DNA from: Candidatus Omnitrophota bacterium
Lineage (GTDB): Bacteria; Ratteibacteria; UBA8468; B48-G9; DTJG01
Length of the DNA: 64,000 nt
Direction: 5' to 3'
Assembly: GCA_023818965.1 (NCBI GenBank)
Contig: JAMWCD010000005.1
Coordinates: forward strand, 62,001 to 126,000
Shown here: positions 51,856 to 60,367 of the stretch, piece by piece
Layout of the letters: every line of letters begins with the position of its first letter
How positions within the stretch are numbered: position 1 is the first letter of the stretch
Notes under the pieces: model-generated
Database searches by the model: none
Seen by the model: only the letters and a program-made list of their open reading frames with translations
What the model was told of the DNA's origin: nothing
Position numbers and translations under genes: made by a program

Positions 51856-52501
51856 TCTTTCCCTTCATTTCGATAATAATTAATGCATGATAGTCCTGAT
51901 ATATTTTATAATCCTTTTTGACAGAAAATTCAAATAATTTTTGAAGGTAGTTGTAAGATGTTTTTTCAGCGATATTGTGCTGTCTTACAAATCTCTTTGT
52001 ATACTGGTCAATAACAAAAACAGGTTTGTCAAGAGCGTATAAAAGAATATCATCGGCTGTTTCTTCTCCAATGCCATGGATTCCAAGTAATTTATTCCTT
52101 AAATAGTCTTTTTCCATTTTCATTGCTGATTTCAATCCCTTCATTTCGTAGATGAAAAACTTTGCAATATTTTTTATTCGCAGTGCTTTTTGTCGGGCAA
52201 AGCCAGATGATTTTATCTCCTTTTCAAGTACCTCAGTCGGGCATTTTAAAATTTTTGAAAGAGATAAAAGTTTTTTTGACCTTAAATTTCGTATTGATTT
52301 CTCTACATTTGACCAGTTTGTCCTCTGAGTGAGAATTGATTCAATAATTACTGTTTCTCTGTCTCTGATGGTCTTCGGTCTTTTACACCATAATTTCCAC
52401 TGACCTGATTCAAAAGGATTTCCGTGTTTTTCAATAAGCTCATCCATCAGCATATTTATTTTTTCTTTTTTATCTGAGAAATCTTCCGCCATTGACATCA
52501 A
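51821..52501 (-). CDS. HhH-GPD family DNA glycosylase (endonuclease III-like, no Fe-S cluster)
   Basis: Up to 226 residues from ATG 52501; a start at ATG 52453, after the SDR stop, would give 210. Helix-hairpin-helix LLGIHGIGEETADDILLYAL and the catalytic Asp in VFVIDQYTKRFVRQHNI are clear. The iron-sulfur cysteines of Nth are absent, which fits the MagIII-like 3-methyladenine glycosylase branch. The protein excises damaged bases in DNA. It overlaps the SDR gene upstream and DUF763 downstream. Confidence 0.85.
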   Translation of the reverse strand: MMSMAEDFSDKKEKINMLMDELIEKHGNPFESGQWKLWCKRPKTIRDRETVIIESILTQRTNWSNVEKSIRNLRSKKLLSLSKILKCPTEVLEKEIKSSGFARQKALRIKNIAKFFIYEMKGLKSAMKMEKDYLRNKLLGIHGIGEETADDILLYALDKPVFVIDQYTKRFVRQHNIAEKTSYNYLQKLFEFSVKKDYKIYQDYHALIIIEMKGKNAKKGNSNIYA

Positions 52502-53234
52502 TAAGTGCTCCGTTTACAAACGAAGCCGCATTGCTGACAAGATATAATACTGTTGATGCAACTTCTTCTGATTTGCCGTTTCTTCCAAGAGGTGTTTCCA
52601 TTTTATATTCCTGCATTCTTTCGGGCGTGCTGAACATTTCATGATGCCTTGTTTCAATAACGCCAGGACACACTGCATTTGTTCTGATTTCTGGTGCAAG
52701 TTCCCTTGCAAGGGTTCTTGTAAACACAAGCAATGCGCCTTTTGCTGCAGCATATGGACCTGCGCCATTTGCTCCACCTGTTTGAACTGAAAGTGAGATA
52801 ATGTTCACAATTGAACCGTTTTTTGTTTTTCTCAAATGAGGTATTGCCCTCTTTGTTACCATGAATGCAGATGTCATATTGACATCAAAAACATTCTTCC
52901 ATAATTCCACAGGACATTCTTCAATTTTACTCCTTTTCACAGGTGAACCAGCATTATTGACAAGAATGTCCAGTCGTCCGAATTCAGAAATCAGTTTGTC
53001 AACGATTGAATTTGCCTGGTCTTCAACTGTCAGGTCTGCCTGAAGTAGTATCCCTTTTGAACCAAGCATTTCAATTTCCACCAGTGTTTGTTCTGCATCT
53101 GACTTGCTTGAATGGTAATGGATTCCAATTTTTGCACCATATCGGGCAAGAGCAATGGCAATTGCCTTACCTATGCCTGTTCCACCACCAGTGACAAGTG
53201 CAACCTTACCACTAAGATTGAATAGGTCTTTCAT
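52470..53234 (-). CDS. Short-chain dehydrogenase/reductase
   Basis: 254 residues from ATG 53234 with AAAGGAG. The NAD(P) motif is TGGGTGIGKAIA, NNAG follows, and the catalytic YAAAK lies in GPYAAAKGALLVFTR; the C-terminus has NAVCPGVIETRHHEM and SFVNGALIDVNGGRFLR. The classical SDR fold is certain. Resemblance to FabG-type 3-oxoacyl reductases and glucose-dehydrogenase-like enzymes cannot be separated by eye. It follows the UroD-like gene by 13 bases. Confidence 0.88.
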   Translation of the reverse strand: MKDLFNLSGKVALVTGGGTGIGKAIAIALARYGAKIGIHYHSSKSDAEQTLVEIEMLGSKGILLQADLTVEDQANSIVDKLISEFGRLDILVNNAGSPVKRSKIEECPVELWKNVFDVNMTSAFMVTKRAIPHLRKTKNGSIVNIISLSVQTGGANGAGPYAAAKGALLVFTRTLARELAPEIRTNAVCPGVIETRHHEMFSTPERMQEYKMETPLGRNGKSEEVASTVLYLVSNAASFVNGALIDVNGGRFLR

Positions 53235-53247
53235 ATCAACTCCTTTC

Positions 53248-54336
53248 TTATTGATAAACAAAAGAATGAGCCGCCTTTACCATTTCAAAAACTTTTTCAG
53301 GGGATGTTTCTGTTGGAAGCATATCACCACATGCAAGAATGTATCCACCATCAGGCGCTCCTTCTGAGAGGCATCTTTCTATATCTTGTTTCACTTCTTC
53401 AAGTGTGCCATGAGCAAGTAAAACTGTATTAACTCCGCCCATAATTGATGTTTTACCTTTCAACCTCTGTTTTGCATCAGATATTTTAACACCGCCCAGT
53501 GGGTCAAGTGGCTCAACGCAATCAACACCTGTTTCTGCCATCAGTTCAAATAATTGATTGCTGTTTCCGCAAACGTGGAGATAAATGCAAACATCGTATT
53601 TTTTTATTCTATCAACAAACATTTTAAAATATGGTACGCAAAATTCTTTGAAGGCATCAGGTCCAATAACACCACCAAATGTTTCTCCGATATAAAGTGC
53701 ATCAATACCAATTTCAATCATTGCAATCGCTTTTTCAATTGCTGCTTCGGTTGCTCTCTGCATTATTTTTTTTATGAACTGGGGCCTTTCAATCATATCA
53801 TAAAATGTTTGTAATTTGCCTCTCACTGTTGTTACAAATTCAATCGTAAATGCCCCTGGACTTGTTATCACAAATAAATCTTTTTTTGCATCATTGACAA
53901 GTTTCTCGATTTCCTTAAACTCAGACGTTTTCAAAAGCAGGGATGCAGGTACTACCTGAATTTTGTGAATATCTGATTCATTTTCTACAGAAATTTTTTC
54001 TTCAACAGGAATCATCCATCCACCGCCTCTGAAATCAAGCCGTGCAATTCTATTTCCTTTTGAATCAATTTCCCAGACATTTTCTCCATCGTCATATAAA
54101 TCAATTGACCTGTTATGATGTATCCATATTCTTACACCATCCACCCCGTAATATCTTGCGCATTCAACCTGAAGTTTGCTGGCAAGTAATGGGTTTTTCG
54201 CAACATCTATCATTGTTTTTCTAAAATCAAGGCCGAGGACCTTTATTGAATGGGGATGACAGATTTGAGGTATCACAGGTACACAATCGGGCTTTCCACC
54301 TTTCATTGCAATCTTGCATCTTTCCCTTGAATTCAT
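53248..54336 (-). CDS. UroD-like protein with intact methyltransferase-type zinc motif
   Basis: 362 residues from ATG 54336 with an AAAGGAA site; the longer frame upstream is non-genic. The sequence has MNSRERCKIAMKGGKPDCVP, GPDAFKEFCVPYFKMF and, importantly, H254-V-C256 (YLHVCGNSN) with C336 (GYILACGDMLPTET). The spacing equals that of the zinc ligands His-x-Cys...Cys in methanol:CoM methyltransferase MtaA. A cobalamin-dependent methyl-transfer role is thus plausible, unlike for the other three paralogues here. No corrinoid protein gene is adjacent. It diverges from the DUF362 gene. Confidence 0.85.
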   Translation of the reverse strand: MNSRERCKIAMKGGKPDCVPVIPQICHPHSIKVLGLDFRKTMIDVAKNPLLASKLQVECARYYGVDGVRIWIHHNRSIDLYDDGENVWEIDSKGNRIARLDFRGGGWMIPVEEKISVENESDIHKIQVVPASLLLKTSEFKEIEKLVNDAKKDLFVITSPGAFTIEFVTTVRGKLQTFYDMIERPQFIKKIMQRATEAAIEKAIAMIEIGIDALYIGETFGGVIGPDAFKEFCVPYFKMFVDRIKKYDVCIYLHVCGNSNQLFELMAETGVDCVEPLDPLGGVKISDAKQRLKGKTSIMGGVNTVLLAHGTLEEVKQDIERCLSEGAPDGGYILACGDMLPTETSPEKVFEMVKAAHSFVYQ

Positions 54337-54347
54337 TATAATTTCCT

Positions 54348-54396
54348 TTGTAATGGGTTCAATGATTATGTTACAATGGAGACATACATAAGTCAA
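54348..54396. promoter_or_regulatory. Overlapping divergent promoters
   Basis: Plus strand: TTGTAA (54348-54353), 18 bases, TACAAT (54372-54377), for the DUF362 gene. Minus strand: TTGACT (54396-54391), 17 bases, TAACAT (54373-54368), for the UroD-like gene. The two -10 boxes overlap by two bases, so the transcripts are probably mutually exclusive. Confidence 0.5.
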
Positions 54397-54421
54397 TTTC
54401 AAAATCAAAAAGGATCTGCAT

Positions 54422-55504
54422 ATGAGTACTGTCTTTTTTGCGAGTGCAAAGGTAAAAAAATTAGAAAGGAATGCATCGTTACCAGCAAAATTTATCAGAT
54501 TACTTGACGCTCTTGAGTTTGGAGAAAAAATAAAAGATAAAACAGTTGCCATTAAAATACATAGTGGTGGTGGTTATGGCTTTACAACAATTCATCCATT
54601 ATTTATCAGAATTCTTGTAGAATATATTAAGGCAAAGAAAGGACTGCCTTTTATTACTGATATTGTTGCACCTGACGCAAGAAGGGGCTATACAGAAGAG
54701 GTTTTTGGATGCAGATTTATTCAGGCAACAGGTCTTCGTGATACTGATTATTTCACAGTCAATGTTCCTTCCAGATATGGAATTAAAGAACTTGAACTTG
54801 CAGGTGTGCTGAAGGCAACTGATTTTCTGATAAATTTTGCCCACGCAAAGGGACATGGTAATTGCGGTTATGGGGGAGCAATTAAAAACCTTGGAATGGG
54901 ATTTGTAACAACAAAATCAAGGATTGCCATTCATTCAGTGGTAAATACAAAACCATACTGGAATCAATCAAAATGTAAATACTGTGGAATTTGCATAAAA
55001 AATTGCAGAAGTTCAGCAATTAAGTTTAATGAAGAAAAGAAACTTGTAATTGACTTTCATGCCTGCGTTTTTTGTATGAGATGTGTTTTTCTGTGTCCAC
55101 AGAAAGCCATTGAACTTGAAAAAACAAACTATGAGGTTTTCGGAAGAGCACTTGCGTTATCTGCGAAAAAGGTTCTTGAGCAACTTAAAGGAAATTACTG
55201 CCATATCAATGTTGTTTTAAATGTAACTCCGTTTTGCGATTGTCTTGGAATGTCAAGTCCTTCAATTATTCCTGATGTTGGCATACTGGGTTCATCTGAT
55301 ATTGTTTCCCTTGAAAACGTCACACTTGATTTGATCGACAGGCAAAAGTTTGTTGATGGCTCACTACCAGGTCATTTACGACTTGAAAAAGAAAATGGGC
55401 ATCTTTTTGAGAAAATATGGGGTAAAGACCCTTATATTCAGGTTAAGGAGGCAGCAAAACTTCGTATGGGACAGTTAGAATACAACTTAAAGGAAATTTC
55501 TTAA
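54422..55504 (+). CDS. DUF362 protein with two 4Fe-4S clusters
   Basis: 360 residues with an AAGGA site before ATG 54422. The DUF362 domain contains VAIKIHSGGGYGFTTIHP, DFLINFAHAKGHGNCGYGGAIKNLGMG. Two ferredoxin motifs follow in the middle: CKYCGICIKNC and CVFCMRCVFLCP. Members are found in anaerobes and presumably transfer electrons to an unknown acceptor. Divergent from the UroD-like gene. Its stop overlaps the stop of the convergent GH116 gene by four bases. Confidence 0.9.
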   Translation: MSTVFFASAKVKKLERNASLPAKFIRLLDALEFGEKIKDKTVAIKIHSGGGYGFTTIHPLFIRILVEYIKAKKGLPFITDIVAPDARRGYTEEVFGCRFIQATGLRDTDYFTVNVPSRYGIKELELAGVLKATDFLINFAHAKGHGNCGYGGAIKNLGMGFVTTKSRIAIHSVVNTKPYWNQSKCKYCGICIKNCRSSAIKFNEEKKLVIDFHACVFCMRCVFLCPQKAIELEKTNYEVFGRALALSAKKVLEQLKGNYCHINVVLNVTPFCDCLGMSSPSIIPDVGILGSSDIVSLENVTLDLIDRQKFVDGSLPGHLRLEKENGHLFEKIWGKDPYIQVKEAAKLRMGQLEYNLKEIS

Positions 55505-57885
55505 TGGTTCTCAATGATAATTTTTTCTACTTCAACACTTCCGTAAAGAATCTTCACAAAGGGTTTTTTATTTTTTATCCCAGCAATTCCCCATCCTGAA
55601 TCAGTTGAAAAAAAGACCTTGAAGTCACCCTTTATTTGTGGTTTTAGATACAATTTTTTTTCAATTGCATCGTATCGTAGACCTGTTAGTCCATAAAGCA
55701 GTCCATAACAGGAAAGTGCTCTTCCATACCAGTGTCCACACTCATATTCATCAAATGGATTTCTTTTTGTTCCATCATATCGCTTCCTTGCGGTCCGTAC
55801 AATTTCAAGTCCCTTTTCTAAAAATCCTGCAAACATTAAATGAGCCGCAACCTGATATTCAAAACCTGTCCAGACCTCATCAGAATAAGGGAAGGGCAGG
55901 GTGGGTTTATTACCTTTTGGCCAGGTACACAGAATTAAACCACCTTCATTTCCCATTGCATAACCTGGCCTTTGTGGATTTGCATGGTCTGAAAGGTCCT
56001 TTTTAAAATTGTATTTGTAGACAGAAGCAAGATGTTTTTTCACCTTTTTTTTATCAAGGGTTTCTCCGATTCCACACAATTCAGCAATCCAGGAGCCCAG
56101 CACACCATCTGCAAGACATCCACTACCATATTGATATTGTGGACCCTGTTTTTCTATTATTGAAACAATTTTCTGTGATTTGCAATTTTTTAATAATTTT
56201 TCAAATTCACTCAATAATCCTGGGTCTTTCCACTGTATTTTTTGTTCAAAATACTCCCCATTAAAAAGATTGTTTTCAAGATATTTTTTCCCTTTTTCAT
56301 ACAAATCTTTATAAAGCGAAACATCTTCGTTGAGAAATTCTCCCATTAAAACAATTGACTTCAATGCACCAAGATAAAAACTTCCACACATACCATCAGG
56401 TCCCCAGAATTCAATATCATAGGTATTATGATGCGGATATTTCAATATTCCCTGATGTTCAGGGTCCCATGTTGAAATGCAATAGTCCATACTTTTTTTA
56501 ACCCTGTCCCAGATTTCTCTTAGCCACCGGGTATCACCACAGATTCTCCATTCCCTGTAAACTTTCATTATTCCACCCAACTGTCCATCAGCAGCAGCAT
56601 GAAAATCATGAGTATTTTTTCTTATTGGAAGAAGAGCCCTGAAATTTTGATGTCCATTCTCATCCTGATTCTCATTAAATTCAGTTTGTCTTAGCGAACG
56701 TTCTAAGGATGGAAATAAGTGAGCGATTGCCTGGCAGTAATTCCACACATGTGTGCATGAACCTGCGCAACATCCTGTCTTTTCACAGCAACCTTCCCAG
56801 CACCACAATCTTCCATCCTTTTGTCGTAAAACAGTGGGAGATTTTAAAATTGATAAGTTTGAAGATATTGCGTCTTTGATTTCATCTGGTACATCAGATG
56901 AATAAAATGCTTCAGTAAATCTTGTTGTAATTTTCTTCAATGTTTCATAATTTTTTAGCCAGTATTCGTTTATCTCTTCAATGCTTGAAAATCTGCCTGA
57001 ATACCACGGTTGATAAAATGGTCCTTCGTCCTGTCCGGTTCTCATGTTACTTTCAGGAACATACCATGAAAACAGTATTTTTATTGTTTTACTTTCGCCT
57101 GGTCCAAGATTAACCTCTGTATATGTGCTTGAACCGGGTATAAAATCCTGGTCAGGTTCACCACTGATACATTTTGCTTTTGATATTTCGCTCCACAAAA
57201 TTTGATGGCTATCAAAAAAAGTTCCTCTTCCTGCCCAGTGATTGACTGAAATCATTTCTTCACATATTTGAATGCTGAAAAATACTGGAATTTCTTTATT
57301 ATCAGGTGATTGATTAAAATGAATAAAGCCATTTTTTATTGTTTTTGCTCTTGCATATTCAATATTACTGGCAGCAAAATTTTTACAATGAAAGGAAAAA
57401 ATACCTGAAATTTTTTTTGTTGAAGTATTTTTTATGCTGTATTCAACGCCAGCCACAGGTAATGATGAATGATCAGCATCAGCTGGAATAAAAGGACTCC
57501 ATCCACAAATTTCAATTTTTACTGGCAATTCAGGATGAGTGAGTTTTATAAATGCAAAAGGGAATTTTGATGTGAAGTTGTTGATTTTGCAACGTGGTAG
57601 TCCAAAATGTGTATAGCCCAGGCCATTACCCGCCTCAGGTAGATTGAAAATTTTCCATTCAGGGACAGGACCTTCAAGAACCCTTGGAATTTTTTTTTCA
57701 GTTGCGAAAGCAGCAAACATATATGCGGATTTTTGTAAATCAGGATTATGCTTGATTGAAATGTGGGAAAAACTTCCTGTTCCATCAAGGCATATCATTC
57801 CTGCTCCTATGCCACCCATAGGAAAGGAAATATAATTAAGATTATTACCCGTATAAATTGTTCTATCTTTTTTTATGGAAACCAT
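55501..57885 (-). CDS. GH116 family glycoside hydrolase (beta-glucosidase/GBA2-like)
   Basis: 794 residues. The N-terminal beta-sandwich starts with the family hallmark YISFPMGGIGAGMICLDGTGSFSH. The C-terminal (alpha/alpha)6 barrel has WCWEGCCEKTGCCAGSCTHVWNY, HNTYDIEFWGPDG (candidate nucleophile Glu near residue 490) and YSDEVWTGFEYQVAAH (candidate acid/base Asp near 668), plus NPFDEYECGHWYGRA. No signal peptide is visible, so it is probably cytoplasmic and acts on imported oligosaccharides or glucosides. A GGAGG site and an extended -10 promoter precede it. Confidence 0.93.
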   Translation of the reverse strand: MVSIKKDRTIYTGNNLNYISFPMGGIGAGMICLDGTGSFSHISIKHNPDLQKSAYMFAAFATEKKIPRVLEGPVPEWKIFNLPEAGNGLGYTHFGLPRCKINNFTSKFPFAFIKLTHPELPVKIEICGWSPFIPADADHSSLPVAGVEYSIKNTSTKKISGIFSFHCKNFAASNIEYARAKTIKNGFIHFNQSPDNKEIPVFFSIQICEEMISVNHWAGRGTFFDSHQILWSEISKAKCISGEPDQDFIPGSSTYTEVNLGPGESKTIKILFSWYVPESNMRTGQDEGPFYQPWYSGRFSSIEEINEYWLKNYETLKKITTRFTEAFYSSDVPDEIKDAISSNLSILKSPTVLRQKDGRLWCWEGCCEKTGCCAGSCTHVWNYCQAIAHLFPSLERSLRQTEFNENQDENGHQNFRALLPIRKNTHDFHAAADGQLGGIMKVYREWRICGDTRWLREIWDRVKKSMDYCISTWDPEHQGILKYPHHNTYDIEFWGPDGMCGSFYLGALKSIVLMGEFLNEDVSLYKDLYEKGKKYLENNLFNGEYFEQKIQWKDPGLLSEFEKLLKNCKSQKIVSIIEKQGPQYQYGSGCLADGVLGSWIAELCGIGETLDKKKVKKHLASVYKYNFKKDLSDHANPQRPGYAMGNEGGLILCTWPKGNKPTLPFPYSDEVWTGFEYQVAAHLMFAGFLEKGLEIVRTARKRYDGTKRNPFDEYECGHWYGRALSCYGLLYGLTGLRYDAIEKKLYLKPQIKGDFKVFFSTDSGWGIAGIKNKKPFVKILYGSVEVEKIIIENH

Positions 57886-57907
57886 AGATCCTCCATCGTG
57901 TTCAAAT

Positions 57908-57916
57908 ATTATATCA
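57908..57916 (-). promoter_or_regulatory. Extended -10 promoter before the GH116 gene
   Basis: On the minus strand TGATATAAT (57916-57908) is a TGn-TATAAT extended -10 element, 22 bases upstream of the ATG at 57885. No good -35 box lies at the usual distance. Confidence 0.45.
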
Positions 57917-57959
57917 GAAAAAAGCAGGAAGTTATGATATGTGGATTTTGATCAATTTT

Positions 57960-59015
57960 TTATCTGGAATGTTGTAGCAGTTGTTCTTCATTAACTTTTA
58001 CCTTAAATGAAAATGGCTCTTCCCAGTTTTTCTTAAATGCAAATCCTGCAATAATCCAGATTTCACCTTTTCTTCTTTCAAAAACATACGGATAACTAAT
58101 CTGTCCACCAATCTGCCGACCCAGTACTATAGGTTTTGTCCAGCTTTCGCCATCATCTTCGGAAAATGATATGGACAATTCTTCTCTGTGCCAGGAAGCC
58201 GGTACTTCGCTTGCCTGTCCTGATTGCCTTTTTGGAAATATTCTTCCTTCAGGATTTAATCTATTCCAGACAAGAACAAGTCGACCACTCTGTAATTTTA
58301 TCAGATGTCCTGGTGAACTGCTGGCATCAATTTGTGATTTTTTTATTGTTCTCCAGTATTTTCTATCATCAGAATAGGCCTGCCAGAAATAATCAAGACT
58401 TGTCCTGATTAACATCAAAAGTTTTCCATTGTTCAATTGTACTGCTGTTGGTTCAGTCGCTCCATCGTGATGACCATGTCCACCAATGTCAATGATATTA
58501 CTTTTCTCCCATGTTTTCCCTTCATCGTCAGAATATACTGAAAAAACAACCCATCGTCCAGGATTTTTTTCAAGTCGTTCAACTGTTGCTACAATTCTTC
58601 CTTCTTTTGTCTGGAAAAATCCAAAAAAGTTTGCAGTATAACCATCAAGAATTTTTTGATTATCAATCCACGTTTTTCCATGGTCCTGACTTCTGATTGA
58701 CCATAATTCCAGTTTACAATCTGACATTGGTTCTTTTGTCTTTTCATCCCAGCTGAATTTGTATGTTAAAAAATTAACATAGATCAGTACAATCGTTCCT
58801 TTTTCAGTCAACAAAAGATATTTTGATGCAGGTTCTTTATCACTCAATCCTTCACAAACAAAACTCGGTTTTGACCATGTTTTTCCATCATCACTACTGA
58901 TTTTAATTCCCTTACTTTCAATGGTCATCAATCTTTCTTCATCAATTTTTATAAATGGTCCTTTTCCATCAATTTCAAGTTTTTCACACAATGGATTTAT
59001 CCACAATGATTCCAT
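57960..59015 (-). CDS. Sialidase-like beta-propeller protein
   Basis: 351 residues from ATG 59015 with a GGGAG site. Four Asp-boxes are visible: SSDDGKTWSKP, SQDHGKTWID, YSDDEGKTWEK and SEDDGESWTKP, one per propeller blade, as in bacterial sialidases. No signal peptide is seen. GATEPTAVQLNNGKLLMLIRT resembles the region around a catalytic Arg. The substrate need not be sialic acid; these propellers are common in PVC-type polysaccharide loci. Located between a Gfo/Idh/MocA oxidoreductase and GH116. Confidence 0.82.
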   Translation of the reverse strand: MESLWINPLCEKLEIDGKGPFIKIDEERLMTIESKGIKISSDDGKTWSKPSFVCEGLSDKEPASKYLLLTEKGTIVLIYVNFLTYKFSWDEKTKEPMSDCKLELWSIRSQDHGKTWIDNQKILDGYTANFFGFFQTKEGRIVATVERLEKNPGRWVVFSVYSDDEGKTWEKSNIIDIGGHGHHDGATEPTAVQLNNGKLLMLIRTSLDYFWQAYSDDRKYWRTIKKSQIDASSSPGHLIKLQSGRLVLVWNRLNPEGRIFPKRQSGQASEVPASWHREELSISFSEDDGESWTKPIVLGRQIGGQISYPYVFERRKGEIWIIAGFAFKKNWEEPFSFKVKVNEEQLLQHSR

Positions 59016-59050
59016 ATTGTCTCCCATTTTTGAGAATTAATACCTTAATT

Positions 59051-60022
59051 TCAAATTTTGTAAAACTTTTTGCCTTTTTTATAGATTTTTTCAAGGAGCT
59101 CAATTGACCTCATGCCTTCATAACCTGAAATATACGGTTTTTCATTTTTTGTCAGCACCCGTATCATGTCTTCAACTGCATTTCCAGGCAGGTCTGCTGG
59201 AACCTCTGTTTTTAATTGCTCTGAACCATCTTTCATTTTAATTTTTAATTCTCCCCTCAAATTTGAAATACTACCATTTTCAAATGAAATTGATACACCA
59301 AATTCATCACCGAGATGATGGTTTGTTGTTGTAATGATTGAACCATAATTTCCATTTTTCAACTGAATTATTGCAATTGTTAGATCCTCAGTTTCAATGT
59401 TATGAGCAAATACACCGTATCTTGATGCAATCACCTTTTTGGGGTCCCCGCACAGCCATACCAGTAGGTCAATAACGTGGATTCCCTGGTTTGCAGCAGA
59501 ACCACCACCATCATATTTCCATGTCCCTCGCCAGTTTGTGCTATCAAAATATTCCTGCGTTCTCCACCATTTACACCTGGCTTCGGCAAAAATTATCTCT
59601 CCAAGTTCACCTGATTCAATTGCATATTTTAGTTTTTGAAGGTCTTTATGATATCTCATTTCAAAATCTACAATGAGATTCACCTTATTTTTTTTACAGG
59701 CATCAATAAATCTCCTGCATCTTGAAACAGTAACTTCCATTGGTTTAGTTGTAATAACATGTTTGCCTGCATTTGCTGCTTTTTCTCCAAAATCCAAATG
59801 CATTCCACTTGGTGTCATAACATAGACAACATCAATATCTTTATCATTCAGCATCTGGTCAAAATCAGAATATCCTTTGCATTGAAATTCATTAACTGCT
59901 TTCTGTAATCTTTCCTGATTTATATCGCAAACTGCCACAAGTTCTGCACCTTCGGTTTTCCTCACCAGTTTCGCTCTTGCATAACCCATTCCCAGTCCTA
60001 CGACGCCAAATCTGATTGCCAT
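59051..60022 (-). CDS. Gfo/Idh/MocA family oxidoreductase
   Basis: 323 residues with GGAGG before the ATG. N-terminal FGVVGLGMGYARAKLV binds NAD(P); TPSGMHLDFGEKAANAGKHVITTKPM carries the KP motif; WWRTQEYFDSTNWRGTWKYDGGGSAANQGIHVIDLLVWLCG is the typical second-domain signature with the catalytic His. It probably oxidises a sugar or sugar acid released by the neighbouring sialidase-like protein or GH116. It lies 20 bases after the HU-like gene. Confidence 0.9.
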   Translation of the reverse strand: MAIRFGVVGLGMGYARAKLVRKTEGAELVAVCDINQERLQKAVNEFQCKGYSDFDQMLNDKDIDVVYVMTPSGMHLDFGEKAANAGKHVITTKPMEVTVSRCRRFIDACKKNKVNLIVDFEMRYHKDLQKLKYAIESGELGEIIFAEARCKWWRTQEYFDSTNWRGTWKYDGGGSAANQGIHVIDLLVWLCGDPKKVIASRYGVFAHNIETEDLTIAIIQLKNGNYGSIITTTNHHLGDEFGVSISFENGSISNLRGELKIKMKDGSEQLKTEVPADLPGNAVEDMIRVLTKNEKPYISGYEGMRSIELLEKIYKKGKKFYKI

Positions 60023-60042
60023 AATTCCTCCTTTGTAATAGT

Positions 60043-60366
60043 TTATTTCTCCTGTGATGATTCAGAATCAAAAGGAAGAGATTGCTGATTTTTTTCAACA
60101 TTCAGTTGGGAAAAAAATCTTGATGGTTTGAATGTTACCTTCCACCTTTCAGGAACTGGTATTTCTTCTCCAGTTTTCAAATTTCGTCCCTTTTTTGCCT
60201 TTACCTTTTTAACCTTGAATACCCCAAGATTCCTTATTTCAATTCTTTCCTTGTTTAAGAGCGCCTGACGTATCTCGGATATAAATTTTTCAACTACCAT
60301 TCTAACCATCGGTTTTTTCAAGCCCGTTTGTTTTGCAATTTCCTCAATAATATCCCTTTTAATCAT
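60043..60366 (-). CDS. HU/IHF-family DNA-binding protein
   Basis: 107 residues: the usual ~90-residue HU/IHF fold plus a 17-residue acidic tail ending SLPFDSESSQEK. The N-terminus MIKRDIIEEIAKQTGLKKPMVRMVVEKFI and IRNLGVFKVKKVKAKKGRNLKTGEEI (the DNA-arm region) are diagnostic, ending with VTFKPS. It bends or packages DNA, probably as a dimer. It starts two bases after the M16 peptidase gene ends. Confidence 0.93.
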   Translation of the reverse strand: MIKRDIIEEIAKQTGLKKPMVRMVVEKFISEIRQALLNKERIEIRNLGVFKVKKVKAKKGRNLKTGEEIPVPERWKVTFKPSRFFSQLNVEKNQQSLPFDSESSQEK

Positions 60367-60367
60367 T

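Noticed and set aside
54337-54552. 72-residue N-terminal extension of the UroD-like gene
   Set aside because: It crosses the divergent promoters and the start of the DUF362 gene; the ATG at 54336 has a ribosome site.
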